Assembly (NCBI RefSeq): GCF_037991315.1
Contig: NZ_CP150300.1
Location: 6,324,001-6,388,000 of the forward strand
Direction of reading: 5' to 3'
DNA: 64,000 bases
From: Paenibacillus sp. FSL H8-0079
GTDB taxonomy: Bacteria > Bacillota > Bacilli > Paenibacillales > Paenibacillaceae
Shown: in pieces, positions 62,539 through 64,000 of the stretch
How positions within the stretch are numbered: position 1 is the stretch's first letter
How the letters are laid out: each line of letters begins with the position of its first letter
Made by a program: the position numbers and the translations under genes
The notes under the pieces: model-generated
Database searches by the model: none
Told to the model about the DNA's origin: nothing
What the model saw: only the letters and a program-made list of their open reading frames with translations

Positions 62539-63231
62539 TCACTCATAGATATTGCCTCCCGCGATGACACGCAGCTGTTCCAGATCACAGATCACGAGCT
62601 TTCGCTGCACTTTGCGAATAATATTTCGATCACACAGATCGTGAACGACCCTGTTCAGATGTCTGTAACTGGTACCCAGCATATCCGCCAGCTCAGTCAG
62701 CTTGGAGGTCTGAATCTCTTCGGAAGAGGTCTCATCCTGATCCATGGTGGACAACAGATAGCTGGCAAATCGGCTCTCAACGGGATATAGCATATTCAGA
62801 CTCGACAGGTTGGAGAAGGTGTACAATTTATGCGTAACTTGACTGAGCATGAAGTGGAGAAATTTAGGATTCTCTGCATACGTATTCTGGAGAGAACGAT
62901 AGCTGATACCAAGCAGCAGGCTTTTGCTCACAGATTCTACCGTATTATTGGCCTCCTTGCCATTGACCAGTTCCAGATCGCCCACAAGCGCGAGGGGTGT
63001 ACTGAAACGAAGCAACAGCGACTTGCCGTTAGGCAGGGTGGTATAGATCTTGAGCTTGCCCTGCACGAGAAAATACAATCGCTCAGGCCGCTCGCCTTTG
63101 GCACATATCAACTCACCCTTGGCAGCCTCCAGCAGTCGCAACTCAGCGAGTGCAGACTCGTCCAGCACCTGATCCAGTCCATTCTCACGTGCAAGCTTAC
63201 GCATTAGCCCAAAGTCCATAATTTCTTTCAT
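62539..63231 (-). CDS. Crp/Fnr family transcriptional regulator
   Basis: 230 residues. An N-terminal cyclic-nucleotide-binding-like beta-roll (AKGERPERLYFLVQGKLKIYTTLPNGKSLLLRFSTPLALVGDLE) lacks Fe-S cysteines. The C-terminal HTH is SKLTELADMLGTSYRHLNRVVHDLCDRNII. It resembles YeiL-type regulators. GGAGGGG precedes ATG 63231. A perfect palindrome 40 bp upstream may be its own binding site. Confidence 0.9.
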   Translation of the reverse strand: MKEIMDFGLMRKLARENGLDQVLDESALAELRLLEAAKGELICAKGERPERLYFLVQGKLKIYTTLPNGKSLLLRFSTPLALVGDLELVNGKEANNTVESVSKSLLLGISYRSLQNTYAENPKFLHFMLSQVTHKLYTFSNLSSLNMLYPVESRFASYLLSTMDQDETSSEEIQTSKLTELADMLGTSYRHLNRVVHDLCDRNIIRKVQRKLVICDLEQLRVIAGGNIYE

Positions 63232-63270
63232 TCCGACTTCCCCTCCGTTGCCATATATAACGTACCCAAA

Positions 63271-63284
63271 GGGACATATGTCCC
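63271..63284. promoter_or_regulatory. Perfect 14-bp palindrome upstream of the Crp/Fnr gene
   Basis: GGGACATATGTCCC lies 40 bp before the Crp/Fnr start, between it and the divergent chemotaxis gene. It does not match the classical TGTGA-N6-TCACA site. Confidence 0.5.
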
Positions 63285-63512
63285 ATAATTGATATCAACC
63301 CGTACAAATATCTTGATATAAAAATAGTTACAACTAGAACTTATATCCAATAAATCATTTTAGATGGGAAATATTTAAAAATTTAATCATAAAATGTTCA
63401 TTTTTCATGCAAAATGCCGTTCACGAAAAGCCCTTCCTGTCCGATGAAAGATAGAGCCTTCTATAGATCGTTAAAATAATTCATTTAAATATTGAAAGGA
63501 TGAGCACATTCA

Positions 63513-64000
63513 ATGAACGTTGTAGATGCACTGCTTAAAGTCATGCCTTATATTAGTAAGATCCTCAGAGAGCCGGCCAGTTTGACTGTATATGATCATG
63601 AAAAAGTATTGGATGTCATTATGACAGATAAATTTGATCTTGGTTTTGAAAAAGGAATGCCTCTCTTGGATTCGTTCCAAAACTTTGCCGTCTTGAAAAA
63701 CGGAAGAGAAGCTACCCTCTCTACTCTCTCCAAAGAAGTTTTTGGTATTGAGCTGGATACCCTGAACATTCCGATCTTTGATGATCAGCAAAAAGTCGTT
63801 GCTGTCTTCTGTGTATCTTATGACCAGTCCAATCAGAATCAACTTGAAGATATTATACAAGAAAATCAGGCTATCAATGGTAACCTCGTTGATATGGTGC
63901 AACACGTTGCCGCTCATGCTGAAGAATTGCAGGCGACCAGTGAGCAGATCCTGCAAAACACACGACTTGCTGTTCAGAACTCTTCCCAAATCAACAAAGT
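63513..64000 (+). CDS. Methyl-accepting chemotaxis protein, truncated by the window edge
   Basis: 162 codons to the edge, open throughout. The first 110 residues (MNVVDALLKVMPYISKILRE, YDHEKVLDVIMTDKFDLGFEKGMPL) form a small PAS-like domain with no membrane segment. The MCP signalling helices start after residue about 120 (DIIQENQAINGNLVDMVQHVAAHAEELQATSEQILQNTRLAVQNSSQIN). This is a short soluble transducer like B. subtilis YfmS. ATG 63513 follows AAAGGATG. The opposite-strand frame here is a shadow. The 63232-63512 gap is AT-rich with the palindrome described. Confidence 0.85.
   Translation, partial: MNVVDALLKVMPYISKILREPASLTVYDHEKVLDVIMTDKFDLGFEKGMPLLDSFQNFAVLKNGREATLSTLSKEVFGIELDTLNIPIFDDQQKVVAVFCVSYDQSNQNQLEDIIQENQAINGNLVDMVQHVAAHAEELQATSEQILQNTRLAVQNSSQINK

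Noticed and set aside
63380-63480. A possible c-di-GMP riboswitch upstream of the chemotaxis gene
   Set aside because: The GEMM core sequences and tetraloop-receptor elements are absent.
63510-63989. A minus-strand 159-codon open frame at the right edge
   Set aside because: The plus strand encodes a recognisable chemotaxis transducer with a ribosome binding site; the minus frame is its shadow.

Overview
The window looks like chromosomal DNA of a Paenibacillus-type Firmicute. The grounds are many strong AGGAGG ribosome binding sites, frequent GTG and TTG starts, moderate GC, a large load of ABC transporters, polysaccharide-degrading enzymes and two-component systems, and proteins that match Bacillus/Paenibacillus families (YjlB/YjlC-Ndh, NamA/YqjM, PepT, UPF0316, CsbD). 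This is family recognition from the sequence, not a database result. No tRNA, rRNA, CRISPR array, prophage or intact insertion sequence is visible. The last gene, a short chemotaxis transducer, is cut by the right edge.

Layout. 0.3-7 kb: an ABC-F ATPase preceded by a 53-codon leader ORF and a terminator-like hairpin, a small membrane protein, a glycosyltransferase and an APH-fold kinase, then a TetR repressor and a flavodoxin-fold oxidoreductase that share one operator. 7.3-12.7 kb: a Nik/Cnt-type metal or metallophore ABC importer under a perfect Fur-type box. 12.9-22 kb: a complete beta-mannan locus. Importer, GH113 mannanase and GH130 phosphorylase face one way; a 2-epimerase, a second GH130 and a LacI regulator face the other; three related operators lie between two strong promoters. 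22.2-28.6 kb: a LysR-controlled organosulfur locus (ssuBC, aminotransferase, flavin monooxygenase, ssuA). 28.8-37.6 kb: a secreted pectate lyase with a cre site, UPF0316, a leucine-dehydrogenase-like protein with an extra segment, an ABC-2 exporter and a secreted GH43-CBM13 enzyme.

37.9-48.1 kb: a two-component system with two PepSY proteins, an atypical SDR, yjlC-ndh with a Rex-like site, CsbD, the YjlB cupin, a DUF1835 protein and a VTT membrane protein. 48.4-53.2 kb: a zinc-ribbon/HNH protein with a long basic disordered middle, coupled to a 49-residue zinc-ribbon-like gene, then an acyltransferase and a photolyase. 53.3-57.8 kb: a SARP-type response regulator and a 1031-residue hybrid kinase separated by a MITE-like element. 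58-64 kb: AHSA1, a methyltransferase, NamA with a 4-OT-like protein, PepT, a Crp/Fnr regulator beside a 14-bp palindrome, and the partial transducer.

The intergenic DNA is unusually structured. Two 195-bp palindromic elements of identical geometry lie 25.8 kb apart, a second repeat family has two copies, and two more inverted-repeat elements are present. These, the ABC-F leader/attenuator and the HNH/zinc-ribbon pair are the least explained parts of the window.
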